Assembly: GCA_965220955.1 (NCBI GenBank) | Contig: CBDCRK010000008.1 | Location: 124,001 to 188,000, forward strand | Direction: 5' to 3' | Length of the DNA: 64,000 nucleotides | From: CBDCRK01 sp965220955 | GTDB taxonomy: Bacteria > Desulfobacterota > Binatia > Bin18 > CBDCRK01 | Part shown: piece after piece, positions 1-8,900 of the stretch | Position numbering within the stretch: position 1 is the first letter of the stretch | How the letters are laid out: each line of letters begins with the position of its first letter | The notes under the pieces: generated by a model | Database searches by the model: none | What the model saw: the letters and a program-made list of their open reading frames with translations, nothing else | Told to the model about the DNA's origin: nothing | Program-made: the position numbers and the translations under genes

Positions 1-537
1 CGCTCTGAGCTGGCTCAGGATCTCCCCGGCCAGCTGTCCCTGGGCCAAGCAACCGACCGATAGACAGGTTCGAAATGGCAGACGGAAGCCCTTACCCGTA
101 TCGATCTGAAGCTCAATTCCCCTGTCGAGGAGGAGGCCGAACGGAGTCAGAATTGTGATGGCAGCGCCGTTCGCCTGCGGCGGTGTCAGCGTCACAGTCA
201 AAAGCGACTGTGTCTGCCCCGACTCCTCGTTGTGCCAGGTGAGCCGTTGCTCCATGGAACACTCGCGGATATTTTGGCCGTCCGCGGTTTCGCGCAACGC
301 GCAACGCGCTATCCAATCCCCATGGGTTTCCGAAAATATGCCCGGAGCGGAGGCTTGCCCACCGCTCTGCGCCACCGCGGTGCCAACAAGGTGGAAGTTC
401 GGCACGGATAAGCCCTTGGGGCTATCCTCCGCGCCCCTATCGCTCCCATACGCGAGAGACAGCAACAGAACCAGCAAACCCGCACATGAAACGGGCCGTT
501 TGAACGTCAAAGAGAAACTCATCATCCATGAAGTCAT
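1..537 (-). CDS. Invasion-associated locus B (IalB) family protein, C-terminus cut by the window edge
   Basis: An open minus-strand frame runs off the left edge, so it has no stop codon inside the window. From the ATG at 537 (other ATGs at 525 and 522) the product starts with a hydrophobic signal segment (GLLVLLLSLAYG) and is predicted to be exported. The mature part matches the IalB family as I know it: GDWIARC near residue 74, CSMEQRL, a central TPFGLLLDRGIELQID stretch, then PFRTC and VGCLAQGQ, giving paired cysteines. IalB proteins are periplasmic or secreted and of unclear biochemistry. Seen: frame, signal segment and cysteine pattern. Inferred: family name. At least the last few tens of residues are missing. 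Confidence 0.75.
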   Translation of the reverse strand, partial: MTSWMMSFSLTFKRPVSCAGLLVLLLSLAYGSDRGAEDSPKGLSVPNFHLVGTAVAQSGGQASAPGIFSETHGDWIARCALRETADGQNIRECSMEQRLTWHNEESGQTQSLLTVTLTPPQANGAAITILTPFGLLLDRGIELQIDTGKGFRLPFRTCLSVGCLAQGQLAGEILSQLRA

Positions 538-688
538 TCTCAGTCTCCATTGTTCGGCCCGATGTAATACCAACACGACCTACTGGCCGTCCAAAGAGGG
601 CTGGGTTGTAGCATTCCTAGGTAAAGGCCCATCGCTTGTCAAGAAAGGGCCTCAAAGGCCCTTCAGACCAAGGCCAGATCCTTGACTG
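538..688. other. Intergenic stretch with no recognised feature
   Basis: This lies upstream of the IalB-family gene and presumably holds its promoter. No convincing coding frame or strong hairpin was seen. Confidence 0.4.
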
Positions 689-1049
689 TAGCTGTGCAAC
701 CACAGCGGGCGATCCTGGGGTAGGGGGCGTAAACAGCAGGAGTCTGTTGGATGAAGCCTATTACCGGGGCGGAGTATTTAGCGGCGGAGCACTATCCATC
801 TCAGGCTGCCTTTTACATGACCGCCTAACGGGGGGGGGGAGATAAGAGGGCGAATACAAGATTCGCCCCTACAGAAAACACCGCAAAAATTACCCTAAAA
901 ATACCTGAAAATACCCTAAAACTAATATTACATTTTGAATGTAAATTATTTTCATTTTAAGTGTCAGTTTACAAGACGCCGCTCTGCTTGCCGGGCAACG
1001 CTGCGCTTTTGCCACTTCGCTTTACTAAGTCAATACGCATGCCCGACCC
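689..1049 (+). repeat. Dispersed repeat, copy A (MITE-like, left end missing)
   Basis: About 360 bp is shared, with small indels, with 4910-5353. Both copies hold the 5' gene stub described separately, the palindrome GGGCGAATACAAGATTCGCCC, an A-rich track of CCGCAAAAATTACC type, and an identical AT-rich block around 920-985. It ends in the 24-bp terminal motif TAAGTCAATACGCATGCCCG at 1026. The matching left terminal motif of copy B is absent here, so this copy is truncated. 1050-1496 next to it shows no confident gene. Confidence 0.75.
751..828 (+). pseudogene. 5' gene stub in repeat copy A (possibly HpaB-like N-terminus)
   Basis: ATG at 751, preceded by a plausible AGCAGGAG ribosome site, opens a 25-codon frame starting MKPITGAEYLAA. 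The same first 12 codons occur in copy B (4974) before the two diverge. The TGAEYLAAL pattern resembles the start of 4-hydroxyphenylacetate 3-hydroxylase (HpaB) proteins, but this is too short to prove it. It is read as the retained 5' end of a lost gene, not a working gene. Confidence 0.3.
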
Positions 1050-1496
1050 CCTGACCTCGCGCACGGCCCATACCCGTGCAGAAGGGTGCAGCGAGGCCAC
1101 AAGCCTCTTTGTGGCTATACAGAATCGTAAATTGCTCTAGTCAGGCCACGGTGCGGAAACGGCGGGAAGCTTTTGAAAAACGGGCGAGGACGGTCAACAA
1201 AGGCCGAGCCATTGGCCAAGCGGGGCATCGTCGCCCGGCTCCGGTCTCACGAATAAGCCGCTCCACTCCCGGCGGATGTGCCGATCTACTATGTCTAAGC
1301 GACGACCTTAGGAAACCTTCTCAGTCGGTTCCGGCGGTTCCTGCCCCCTGCTTTTTATAGCAAAAATACGGACTTAACCCCTCTAAAGCGCAAGTCACAG
1401 AAAATAGATCATTTTAGCCGGTCTATATAATTCTTGAAATGTTTGCAAGTAGATCTTGACTGCAAGACAGCCTTAGCATAGAAAACGCTTCAGAAA

Positions 1497-1604
1497 ATGA
1501 AACGTTTTCCAGCCTGCAGCAGGGCGCGGGCTAAGACGCCGACAGCGGAAGAGCGTAATGCCATTGCACGGGAAGGTGCAGCGGCAAGGTGGGGTCATGA
1601 ATGA
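1497..1604 (+). CDS. Small 35-residue protein upstream of the SDH-type protease
   Basis: ATG at 1497 opens a 35-codon frame ending TGA at 1602-1604, 15 bases before the protease start. The C-terminal half (TAEERNAIAREGAAARWGH) has the basic alanine-rich look of many small conserved proteins with an ARKAAxARW motif. No function is known to me. Possible role: first gene of a three-gene cassette with the protease and the 76-residue protein after it. It may also be the 3' end of a lost longer gene. Confidence 0.35.
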   Translation: MKRFPACSRARAKTPTAEERNAIAREGAAARWGHE

Positions 1605-1619
1605 TAGATTAGCAGCATA

Positions 1620-2474
1620 ATGAGACCGCTCGACGCTTACATAAAAAGCCGACTCGATCTATGTTTGTCAACCATTGACGATATAACTGATGCGGACACG
1701 GTTGCTCTCGTGGGTCCAATTATGCCTGGGGTCGATCAGTCCCTACGTGTCGCATTGGAAGCAATCCCTGACAGCGGCAAACGGCCCTCAATCGTTGTCA
1801 TCCTGGATACACCTGGCGGCATTGTAGAAGTCGTTCAGCGAATGGTGACTACGATACGCTTTATTTACGCTGATGTAACGGTAATCGTGCCAGACCGTGC
1901 TATGTCTGCTGGCACGATCTTTGCGCTAAGCGCCGACCGAATAATGATGGACTACTTTTCCTGTCTTGGACCGATTGATCCGCAAATCGAAAGGGATGGC
2001 AAACTTGTGCCAGCACTATCGTACTTGAATCAGTTCGAACGTCTCAATAAGAAGGCGGTAGATGGGAATCTCACGACTGCAGAATATGCGCTACTCGACA
2101 AACTTGACCTTGGAGAACTCTATCAGTTTGAGCAAGCGCGTGAATTATCTATAGAACTACTAATCGAATGGCTGTCTCGTTACAAATTCAAAGATTGGAC
2201 GGAGACAGAAACACAAAAAATATCAGTTACGGAGGAAATGAAAAAAGATCGCGCAGAGGAAATTGCAGCACTACTGAACAATACTGAGAGATGGCACTCT
2301 CATGGAAGAGCAATTAACATGGATGTGTTACAGGAAGAGGTCGGACTAAAAATAGAGAATATTGCCAAAAACCCGAAACTACATAAGGAGGTAAGAGACT
2401 ACTTTGATCTCCTGAAGGACTATATGAATCGGGAACAGTTGTATTCATTTGTCCATACGAGGGGGTATTTTTGA
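1620..2474 (+). CDS. SDH-type serine proteinase (ClpP/SppA fold)
   Basis: 284 residues. The N-terminal half has the ClpP/crotonase-like pattern of the serine dehydrogenase proteinase family: VVILDTPGGIVEVVQRM around residues 58-74, then AMSAGTIFALSADRI with the nucleophile-type serine near residue 97, then CLGPIDPQI. The C-terminal half is helical and charged. No signal peptide is visible, so the protein is probably cytoplasmic or membrane-associated. The ATG at 1620 follows the stop of a tiny frame (TAATG). The gene slightly precedes the small gene at 2476, suggesting co-transcription. Related proteases occur in mobile and defence-rich DNA, but no role is shown here. Confidence 0.75.
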   Translation: MRPLDAYIKSRLDLCLSTIDDITDADTVALVGPIMPGVDQSLRVALEAIPDSGKRPSIVVILDTPGGIVEVVQRMVTTIRFIYADVTVIVPDRAMSAGTIFALSADRIMMDYFSCLGPIDPQIERDGKLVPALSYLNQFERLNKKAVDGNLTTAEYALLDKLDLGELYQFEQARELSIELLIEWLSRYKFKDWTETETQKISVTEEMKKDRAEEIAALLNNTERWHSHGRAINMDVLQEEVGLKIENIAKNPKLHKEVRDYFDLLKDYMNREQLYSFVHTRGYF

Positions 2475-2475
2475 T

Positions 2476-2706
2476 ATGAAGACGCAAAGCGAAAAGGCTG
2501 AACGGTGGCAAGATGATTTGCCAAGCAAGAATCCAAGCGTCAATGTTACGATAGTTGGCGCTTATCGGGAACTAGAACTCCAACTCTTGAAACTAGGTAT
2601 CAAGGTCAAAAGACGCTACAGCATTGAACCCCCCTTGGGCTTCAATCGCAACAAATTTCATACCTTGGGCTTCAATCGCAACAAATTTCATAATCAAAGC
2701 GATTGA
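2476..2706 (+). CDS. Small hypothetical protein with an in-frame 30-bp duplication
   Basis: 76 residues from the ATG at 2476, which lies 1 base after the protease stop, so the two are probably translated together. The first ~50 residues look like real coding sequence (SVNVTIVGAYRELELQLLKL). The last 25 come from two exact copies of a 30-bp unit (2633-2692) and a short tail. An upstream in-frame ATG at 2449 exists, but the intergenic ATG fits the operon better. I do not recognise the family. The C-terminus may be an acquired tail. Confidence 0.5.
   Translation: MKTQSEKAERWQDDLPSKNPSVNVTIVGAYRELELQLLKLGIKVKRRYSIEPPLGFNRNKFHTLGFNRNKFHNQSD
2633..2692 (+). repeat. Two perfect 30-bp tandem repeats
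   Basis: The unit starting CCTTGGGCTTCAATCGCAAC occurs twice without mismatch and adds ten codons (LGFNRNKFHT) to the gene at 2476. TCAATCGC in the second unit can pair with GCGATTGA at 2698-2705. Confidence 0.9.
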
Positions 2707-2949
2707 AACTCGTCCCAGCCATTTCCCACATTTCGACTGTCAACTTAGTCCCTAACTACTTAGTGCGTTATTTATTGCACAACTCAGGGCGGAGAAGGGC
2801 ATGATCTGACCTTGGTTGCTGGTCCCACTCCTATAAGAGAGCTGGACGGTTAAGCAAGCAAAACCGCCTGGAGGGCAGCTGGTCTACAGCTGAGCGCCCT
2901 GTGCGGTCGAACCTGAGTCAAGAGTGCTGTTTGAAGGGGGGAAACGGTA

Positions 2950-3027
2950 ATGCCTTACGATTTACTGATCAGGAAGGGAACGATTGTTGATGGTAGTGGT
3001 GCGCAATCCGAACCACGGGGCTGTTAA
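2950..3027 (+). pseudogene. N-terminal stub of an N-acyl-D-amino-acid deacylase-type amidohydrolase
   Basis: Behind a strong AAGGGGGG site, the ATG at 2950 opens MPYDLLIRKGTIVDGSG, the conserved first strand of D-aminoacylase/dihydroorotase-type amidohydrolases. After 25 codons it breaks into unrelated sequence and stops at 3025. No metal-binding HxH or later domains follow. It is a remnant that keeps the ribosome site and first ~17 codons only. Confidence 0.6.
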
Positions 3028-3052
3028 CTCGGCCCGAATGAAGGACTCGGGA

Positions 3053-3307
3053 TCAAGAGCCTTTAGTACAACAAGTATTCCGTATTCTTTCATCAGAGAA
3101 TCTTTTTAACCACGCCAGCCCGACAGGTGGAATCCTCATGCGCTTTGCCGCAGCCATCATACGATCAGATTCAGGGTCAAACATCTCCCTCGGCAACCCC
3201 CGATGCGCAATTTCATCAAATAGATGCGTGAGCTGTTCGTGAAGCTCTATAATGCCTGACTCAGACAGCTTTATAGGGGAATCTTTGATAAAAACGAACA
3301 GACTCAT
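3053..3307 (-). CDS. Small hypothetical protein
   Basis: 84 residues, starting MSLFVFIKDS, with a regular helical pattern (ESGIIELHEQLTHLFDEIAHR) and a balanced charged composition that looks like real protein. Family not recognised. Its ATG sits right at a 24-bp terminal-motif copy (3307-3330), so its promoter, or a longer N-terminus, may have been replaced by the repeat. The CCTKGS ending suggests the C-terminus is also altered. Confidence 0.4.
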   Translation of the reverse strand: MSLFVFIKDSPIKLSESGIIELHEQLTHLFDEIAHRGLPREMFDPESDRMMAAAKRMRIPPVGLAWLKRFSDERIRNTCCTKGS

Positions 3308-3330
3308 AAGTCAATATACATGCCTGACTC
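3307..3330 (+). repeat. 24-bp terminal motif (right-end orientation)
   Basis: TAAGTCAATATACATGCCTG plus GACTC matches the right ends at 1026-1049 and 5330-5353. It is followed by a CCCTCTCCC/GGGAGAGGGTTAGGG palindromic stretch (3350-3435) of a kind also seen at 5043-5080. Confidence 0.75.
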
Positions 3331-3447
3331 TATTTCTCCTATTTATCCCCTCCTTGGAGGGGTGGCCGAAGGCCGGGGTGGGTTTTGCTCTCTTATCCCC
3401 TCTCCCCTGGAGGGAGAGGGTTAGGGTGAGGGGGGAAGGAGAGACTA

Positions 3448-3639
3448 ATGGCCATGATATTTGATGATGAGGATATTCGCCGGGGACTGCTGGGCCCCGT
3501 CATGAGAGAGATCGCCGCGGCTCTGGAAGCCGGGGTAGAGAGGTCCTTCGATCAAGAGACCGCCCCGGACGGCACCAAATGGCCGGACCTCAGCGAGACG
3601 ACCAACGGGGCAGGGGGTCGGGCATGCGTATTGATGTAA
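3448..3639 (+). pseudogene. N-terminal fragment resembling a phage virion morphogenesis (Mu gpG-like) protein
   Basis: Behind GGAAGGAGAG, the ATG at 3448 opens a 63-codon frame. The segment VERSFDQETAPDGTKWPDLS resembles the RFxxxxxPDGxxWxPLS motif of phage tail completion/virion morphogenesis proteins. The frame then runs into the 24-bp terminal motif (3615-3638) and stops. Family proteins are about 150 residues, so this is a 5' stub cut by the repeat. It hints at former prophage DNA. Confidence 0.45.
3615..3638 (-). repeat. 24-bp terminal motif (left-end orientation)
   Basis: GGGTCGGGCATGCGTATTGA is the inverse of the right-end motif and similar to the left end of repeat copy B at 4860-4883. 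It truncates the phage-like stub. Confidence 0.75.
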
Positions 3640-3756
3640 CAATCCCCACCGTTTGACAGGTCGGATGAGCTGAAGGCGTAATCCGACAAGCTGGGGCTTG
3701 GTGGTGCTCACGGATAAAGGGTAGATTAAACGCCAGATGGAGGAAAAGAAAAAATC

Positions 3757-4824
3757 ATGAGTGAACATGAGATCAAATGTCCAATCTGGGACACATCGGC
3801 CAAAATGATTCCTATCCTTGGGAGATTTCATCCTATAATAGATTCACCCCGCGCTGGAGGCAGGTATGACATTGAGGAATGGGCCCTCGTGTCTATGAAG
3901 CTGAATAGTCAGCAGCTTGATGACGCGACGAAGGCTCACTTAACATCATGGTTAATCGAACAGCGAGATCAAGGCGTGGAGTATCCGCTTATAACACTCG
4001 ACACGATTGAGTATGCGAAACAAAGGCGAGACCTTCCTATTTACAAACGCCTAGACAGGTTTCTCCGATATTTGAGCCACATGGAGTCATATCCTGGATG
4101 TATCTTCTCATGGAGAGAAATTGACCCTCAACGTGCACAAGCATGGTCAGAATCTAAAATAATTGAATCTCTCAGTTCACCAGAATGGTTAGGAGCCCAA
4201 ACAATAGGGACAAGAAAAATAGCGGCCCTAGAAGAAATAAAATTTTTTCTCACCTCATTAAGAGAAAGAGGCTGGATCAATTTTGCCGGGTCTAACATTC
4301 ATGCCCCGGATGCAGAGTTTAATCTGACAGTATCTGGTCACGCTCATCTTGAGGAACTTGAACGCGTAGTGACTGATTCATCACAAGCCTTTGTGGCGAT
4401 GTGGTTTGATTCCTCTATGGAAAACGTATGGAAAGCAGGTATCGAGCCTGGGATTAGAGACGCCGGATATCAACCATTTCGTATTGATCGGAAAGAACTC
4501 AGCAATAAAATCGACGATGAGATTATCGCTGAAATTCGGCGCTCTCGATTCGTTGTGTGTGATGTTACCTGTGAGCTTATCAAGCACAATGGCGAACAAA
4601 CTGCTATTCATCGTGGCAGTGTCTATTACGAGGCGGGTTTCGCGCATGGGCTTGGTATTCACGTGATCTTTACGTGCCGAAAAGATGTATTGGAGAAGAT
4701 TGCCTTTGACACGCGCCAATACCCTCATATTGTTTGGGAGACACCAGAGACATTACGGCGTGATCTCGCAAACCGTATTGCTGCTGTCATAGGAGATGGA
4801 CCATTGCCGAAACCACAGCAGTGA
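3757..4824 (+). CDS. Protein with a C-terminal TIR/nucleoside deoxyribosyltransferase-like domain
   Basis: 355 residues. The N-terminal ~200 residues are not recognised and look helical, with possible winged-helix segments (IAALEEIKFFLTSLRERGWI). Residues ~210-345 form a Rossmann-like domain: FVAMWFDSSMENVW, GIRDAGYQPFRID, EIRRSRFVVCDVT, then GSVYYEAGFAHGLG and ending in FDTRQYPHIVW. This pattern is typical of TIR-like or nucleoside 2-deoxyribosyltransferase-like domains found in bacterial defence effectors, which cleave nucleotides such as NAD+ or bases. The glutamate in YEAGFA is the likely catalytic residue. It stands alone between repeats, with no clear partner gene. Defence role is inference. 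Confidence 0.65.
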   Translation: MSEHEIKCPIWDTSAKMIPILGRFHPIIDSPRAGGRYDIEEWALVSMKLNSQQLDDATKAHLTSWLIEQRDQGVEYPLITLDTIEYAKQRRDLPIYKRLDRFLRYLSHMESYPGCIFSWREIDPQRAQAWSESKIIESLSSPEWLGAQTIGTRKIAALEEIKFFLTSLRERGWINFAGSNIHAPDAEFNLTVSGHAHLEELERVVTDSSQAFVAMWFDSSMENVWKAGIEPGIRDAGYQPFRIDRKELSNKIDDEIIAEIRRSRFVVCDVTCELIKHNGEQTAIHRGSVYYEAGFAHGLGIHVIFTCRKDVLEKIAFDTRQYPHIVWETPETLRRDLANRIAAVIGDGPLPKPQQ

Positions 4825-4859
4825 GAGCAGCGTAAAGGAGGGGAAATATGCGGGGCAGG

Positions 4860-5353
4860 GAGCCGGGCATGCGTATTGACTTAAGAACGCAATTCGAGTC
4901 AGGTCGCAAAATAGCTGTACAGCTACAGCGGGCGATCCTGGGGTGGGGGGCGTAAACAGCAGGAGTCTGTCGGATGAAGCCTATTACCGGGGCGGAGTAT
5001 TTAGCGGCGCTAGAAGCACAATCGGCCAGGAGATAGGGGAAGTAACCCCTCACCCTAACCCTCTCCCCCAAGGGGCGAGGGAATAAGAGACAGGAAGGGG
5101 CGACCTAGTGACCGCCTAACGGGGGGGGGGAGATAAGAGGGCGAATACAAGATTCGCCCCTACAGAAAACACCGCAAAAACACCGCAAAAATTACCCTGA
5201 AACTGCCCTAAAAATACCCAAAAACTAATATTACATTTTGAATGTAAATTATTTTCATTTTAAGTGTCAGTTTACAAGACGCCGCTCTGCTTGCCGGGCA
5301 AGGCTGCGCTTTTGCCCATCTCGCTTTACTAAGCCAATATGCATGCCTGACTC
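4860..5353. mobile_element. MITE-like element with 24-bp terminal inverted repeats (repeat copy B)
   Basis: A 494-bp non-coding element is bounded by GAGCCGGGCATGCGTATTGA (4860) and its imperfect inverse TAAGCCAATATGCATGCCTG (5330). Inside are the 5' gene stub at 4974, a TAACCCTCTCCC stretch, the GGGCGAATACAAGATTCGCCC palindrome, and the AT-rich block shared with copy A. No transposase frame is present, so it would be non-autonomous. Confidence 0.65.
4974..5036 (+). pseudogene. 5' gene stub in repeat copy B (possibly HpaB-like N-terminus)
   Basis: ATG at 4974 behind AGCAGGAG opens a 20-codon frame MKPITGAEYLAALEAQSARR. The first 12 codons equal those in copy A at 751. It resembles the start of HpaB-type flavin monooxygenases, but identity is not secure. 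Confidence 0.3.
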
Positions 5354-5469
5354 TATTTCTCTCCCCCAATTGCCACTATCTCTACGGTCTTCATGGGGTT
5401 TTCGACTATAAAGTCGAGCATGTCCTCTCCTTCGCCTGTTCAACGAGTCTCGTAGGTCGGCTGCCAGAC

Positions 5470-5892
5470 CTATTTCGGGCACTTCTCCGCATACGGGCCT
5501 ATTGAAGGCAGTAACTCGACGGTACTCCCATTGACAGAAACGCCCTTCAGAGTTTTTTCCAAACGACTCAAATTGCGGCACCCGCTTTTGTTTTCTATGA
5601 TCAGCACGATGCCAGGCTGACGGTCTAGTCCTATCTGTTGGGTGTAGTGTATGACCTGTCCGATGCCTTTTAGGGCATTACTCCATTCACCTGCACGCTT
5701 AAACTCAACGACGTGTGTGTCAGTAAGGCAATCCGCTTCAGTCTTGTCGTCGAGAGGCCAGTACCGTTCACCGTCATTCGCCGAACACCATTCCTTCACA
5801 TAATCATCTTCGTCCTTGTCTTCGTTTTGATCCGCTTGCACTTCTAGGGAAAGAAATATGGCAATTGCAAGGGTAATCAGTATCCTTCTCAT
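5470..5892 (-). CDS. Small exported hypothetical protein
   Basis: 140 residues. A clear signal peptide (MRRILITLAIAIFLSLEVQA) implies export to the periplasm. The mature part has four cysteines and the segment DTHVVEFKRAGEWSNAL followed by GQVIHYTQ. The THVVEF...W..AIGQ..HY pattern recalls a family of small periplasmic hypothetical proteins with a restriction-nuclease-like core. That is weak inference. It follows the restriction-modification gene (stop at 5931) by 38 bp on the same strand and could share its transcript. Confidence 0.6.
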   Translation of the reverse strand: MRRILITLAIAIFLSLEVQADQNEDKDEDDYVKEWCSANDGERYWPLDDKTEADCLTDTHVVEFKRAGEWSNALKGIGQVIHYTQQIGLDRQPGIVLIIENKSGCRNLSRLEKTLKGVSVNGSTVELLPSIGPYAEKCPK

Positions 5893-5930
5893 AATGCTTC
5901 TTTCACAACTGCTTGACCAACTTTTCTACT

Positions 5931-8900
5931 TCATCCCATTCCACGACCGTGATCAGTTCGTAGGTGGTTGATGGCCGATACTATCGCCCCAATCCGCCGT
6001 GCCACCTCCGCAAAATACAGCACTTCCTCCGGCATCAGCGCCCGCCCAAGAACATTCCGTTCCCGATATGATAGCCATTTCTTGAGCACCTGATAACCGC
6101 CGAGTTTGTAGCGCCAGACCGCAGCGGGGACGTTGCGCCAGTAAGCGTTGCCGTTCAGGTATACGTCGAAGGTCGTGTTGCCGTGTAGGGGCGACGCATG
6201 CGTCGCCCCTACCAGAGCGGTGCGTTCGTCCGCCGTGTAATCGCGTTCAACACTGCGGCCCTGGCCCGGCATGACCGCATCGCCCGTTCCGAAATGGCCC
6301 CATCCTGCTGTTAGCGCGAAATCATCGCCGGCCATGTTGCGCCCGTCCACCGTAGCGGGAACGGCAATGGTGGCGATGTCCGGGCGCAGGGTTCCAGTTG
6401 TCACGCCGGGCACGGGGGTGTCGGGATCAAGCAGGGCTGCCAGTTCGCGCCCGCGTGCAGCAGAGCGGGCCAGGGTTTCAGCCGCTTCGGCAGCGTCTCC
6501 ATCCGGCCAGCCGGGGAGTGGAATACGCGGCCAGCCCATGCGGAGCGCTCCGGCGTTGGCCTCGCGGTAGGCGGGGTCGTGCAGTACGGTCAGAACGTGG
6601 TGAAACAGGTCTTCAACGTTTGCGTTGATATGTTTGAGATAGCGTTGCGCGGAGGCTGATAGGTTGGGGCGGTGCTTCGTGCTGTTCCCGTCAGTTTCGA
6701 GGCCACCGTCATTGCGGAGCCACATGGGAAAGAAACTCGACAGGCCATTGCCGAAATTATCGGCAAGGTGACGCACTAAGGTTCCGCGAGAGAAATCTTC
6801 CTTCGCTTCCCGTTCACGGGCTTCGAGCCACACATTCCCCTCGAATATGTGTGGCCCATAATCGGGCCGTGGACGATCAAGCAGACCGCTATCCCCTTCC
6901 CAATACAGCCACCGATTATCGAAGGGCCGGTAGGCGAAACGGATGAAGCCAGTCTCAATCGGTCCACCGCGTGCGAGCAGTGAGTCTCGCACGGATCGCG
7001 TGTTGAACCCAGCCGTGGCCTTCATCACGCTCGGATAGCGCCGTGCAATCTCCTCATGGCTCAAGTCCGCATTAAAATAATCCGAGACATGCGCCTTGAG
7101 CCGGTCGAGGTCGGTATCGACCAGAAACCCGTCACGGCTGGTCTTCACGCCCGGAAACGACACCGGGAACAACTCGGGCAGCGCCGGCCAGTTGGACCAG
7201 CCCTCACTCACTGCTGTTTGCACGAACGGCAGCCCGAGCGACAACACCGGTTCAATGTTGTTGTAGAGCACGTCCGGCTCTGCCTCCAACGTCTCCGACA
7301 GTTCTTCTCGTTTCGCCTGTCCCCACAGATGACGAAAGCCGATGGTTTCAGCCGGTGTATGGTCCGCCTTGCGTATTAGGGTTGAAATCGCCGTCCCCAC
7401 CTGAATCCCCACCGGGTCGCTGGGCGTGGAAAAGATGCTCGGGTCCGGCCTCCCGTCTGGTGCGACCTTGCCGGTCTTGTATTTGTCGCCATTGAGACAA
7501 TCAATCCGAATGGCGTCAAACGCCTCCAGATACCGCTCTCTCATGCCGGTGAACGACAGCCCGTCGAGCCAGGAGTAGTTGGAGATGAAGCAGACCACCC
7601 CTTGGCCGGTCTTCTCGGCAATGCGCCGTTCAGCCATGCGGAAGAAACGGACATACAGGTCGTTCAAGCCCTGGCCCTCGGGCCGGCGCACCTGTTTCGT
7701 AGTGCGGTAGGCTTCCGACAACTCCCGCTCCTCGTCCACCGCCATCCCAGCAAAGCCGTTGTAGGGCGGGTTGCCCAGAATCACCAAGATGGGCGTGTCC
7801 TGCTTGACCCGTTCGGCCCGGTCTCTCTCTTCCTCCAGTTCGGGGAAGGGCAGTGGCTTGGTTGTGCGCGGTTCCCAGCCGGTGAGGGCGTTGGTCAGAA
7901 AGACGCCAGCGCGCTCATTCCCGTCCTCCGCCAGCGGTGCGTCGAGGTTCTGCATGGTCAACCCGACTTGCAGATGGGCCACTACAAAGGGGGCGGGCAT
8001 GATCTCGAAGCCGAATACCCGGTTCATTGCCGCCTGTTTGACCCGTGCGCCAGCGAGTGCACCCAGACCCCGGCCTTGCAGATTCTCGGCGATACGGCGC
8101 AACACTTCGGCCAGATACGCCCCGGTGCCGCAACACGGGTCGAGGACGTAGACGTTGTCCGCAGCCAGGCCGTCGGCAATGCCGAGGTCGTTCTTCAGGG
8201 CTCTGTCCACGCGGGCGACCATGTAGCGCACCACCTCGGCCGGAGTGTACCAGACGCCCAATTGCTTGCGCAGCTCAGGGTCAAAGGCTTCCAGGAAGGG
8301 CTCGTAGAAATAGGGTACGGCTTCGCCCTCGTTGAACTGGGTAAAGAAGGCGGCGCGGTCTACCCGGTCGAGCGCGGCGGAAGTCCAGTCCAGCACCTCG
8401 ACTAAGCCCAGCGGACGCAGCCGGCTCGGACTGGAGAGCTGCTGAAACAGGGCCGCCAGCACCGGCGCGCGCAGATGCCAGACTGCTTCATGCCAGTTGA
8501 AAGTGCCCCTTGGGGAGGGCGTTTGCCGTGCCCATAGTACCCAGGCCGAGAACACCCCGTAGAATAAGGTCTGGACCAGGGCCGAGCGGAAAAAACGCCC
8601 ACCGCGGAGGCCCTCGAAGCGCACGCCCAAGGCTTCTTCCAGCGCGCTACGGATGGTTGTGAGTTGCGGAGCATCGCCGGCGGCTTCGACCCGGGCCAGA
8701 GCGTCGCGGGCATACGAGGCCAGTAGCCAGGCCAAGTCCTTGGGATCGGCCAGCCGTGCCCGGTGCGAGAGCGCACGGGCCAGATATTCGCCCAGGCCAG
8801 CGCCGACTTCGCGGGCAAAGGCACGGGGCGTGTCCAGTAAGCGATTGAATGTTTCCGCGCTGGCGGCCAGCCGGAAGGTTTCGAGCGTGGCCGGATGGTC

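Noticed and set aside
155..685. 176-codon plus-strand open frame
   Set aside because: Its opposite strand reads as an IalB-family protein with signal peptide and conserved cysteines. The plus frame has no protein-like motifs.
1076..1360. 94-codon frame in the gap after repeat copy A
   Set aside because: Low-complexity Arg/Ala/Pro composition, no good ribosome site, no family recognised. Other frames were also unconvincing.
2633..2710. CRISPR-like array: repeated CTTCAATCGCAAC with nearby GCGATTGAAAC
   Set aside because: The two units are directly adjacent with no spacer, and no cas genes are present. It is a tandem duplication with one inverted match.
7602..8405. 267-codon plus-strand frame opposite the restriction-modification gene
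   Set aside because: It is antisense to the SAM-motif region of a recognisable enzyme and has Arg/Pro/Gln-rich composition typical of shadow frames.
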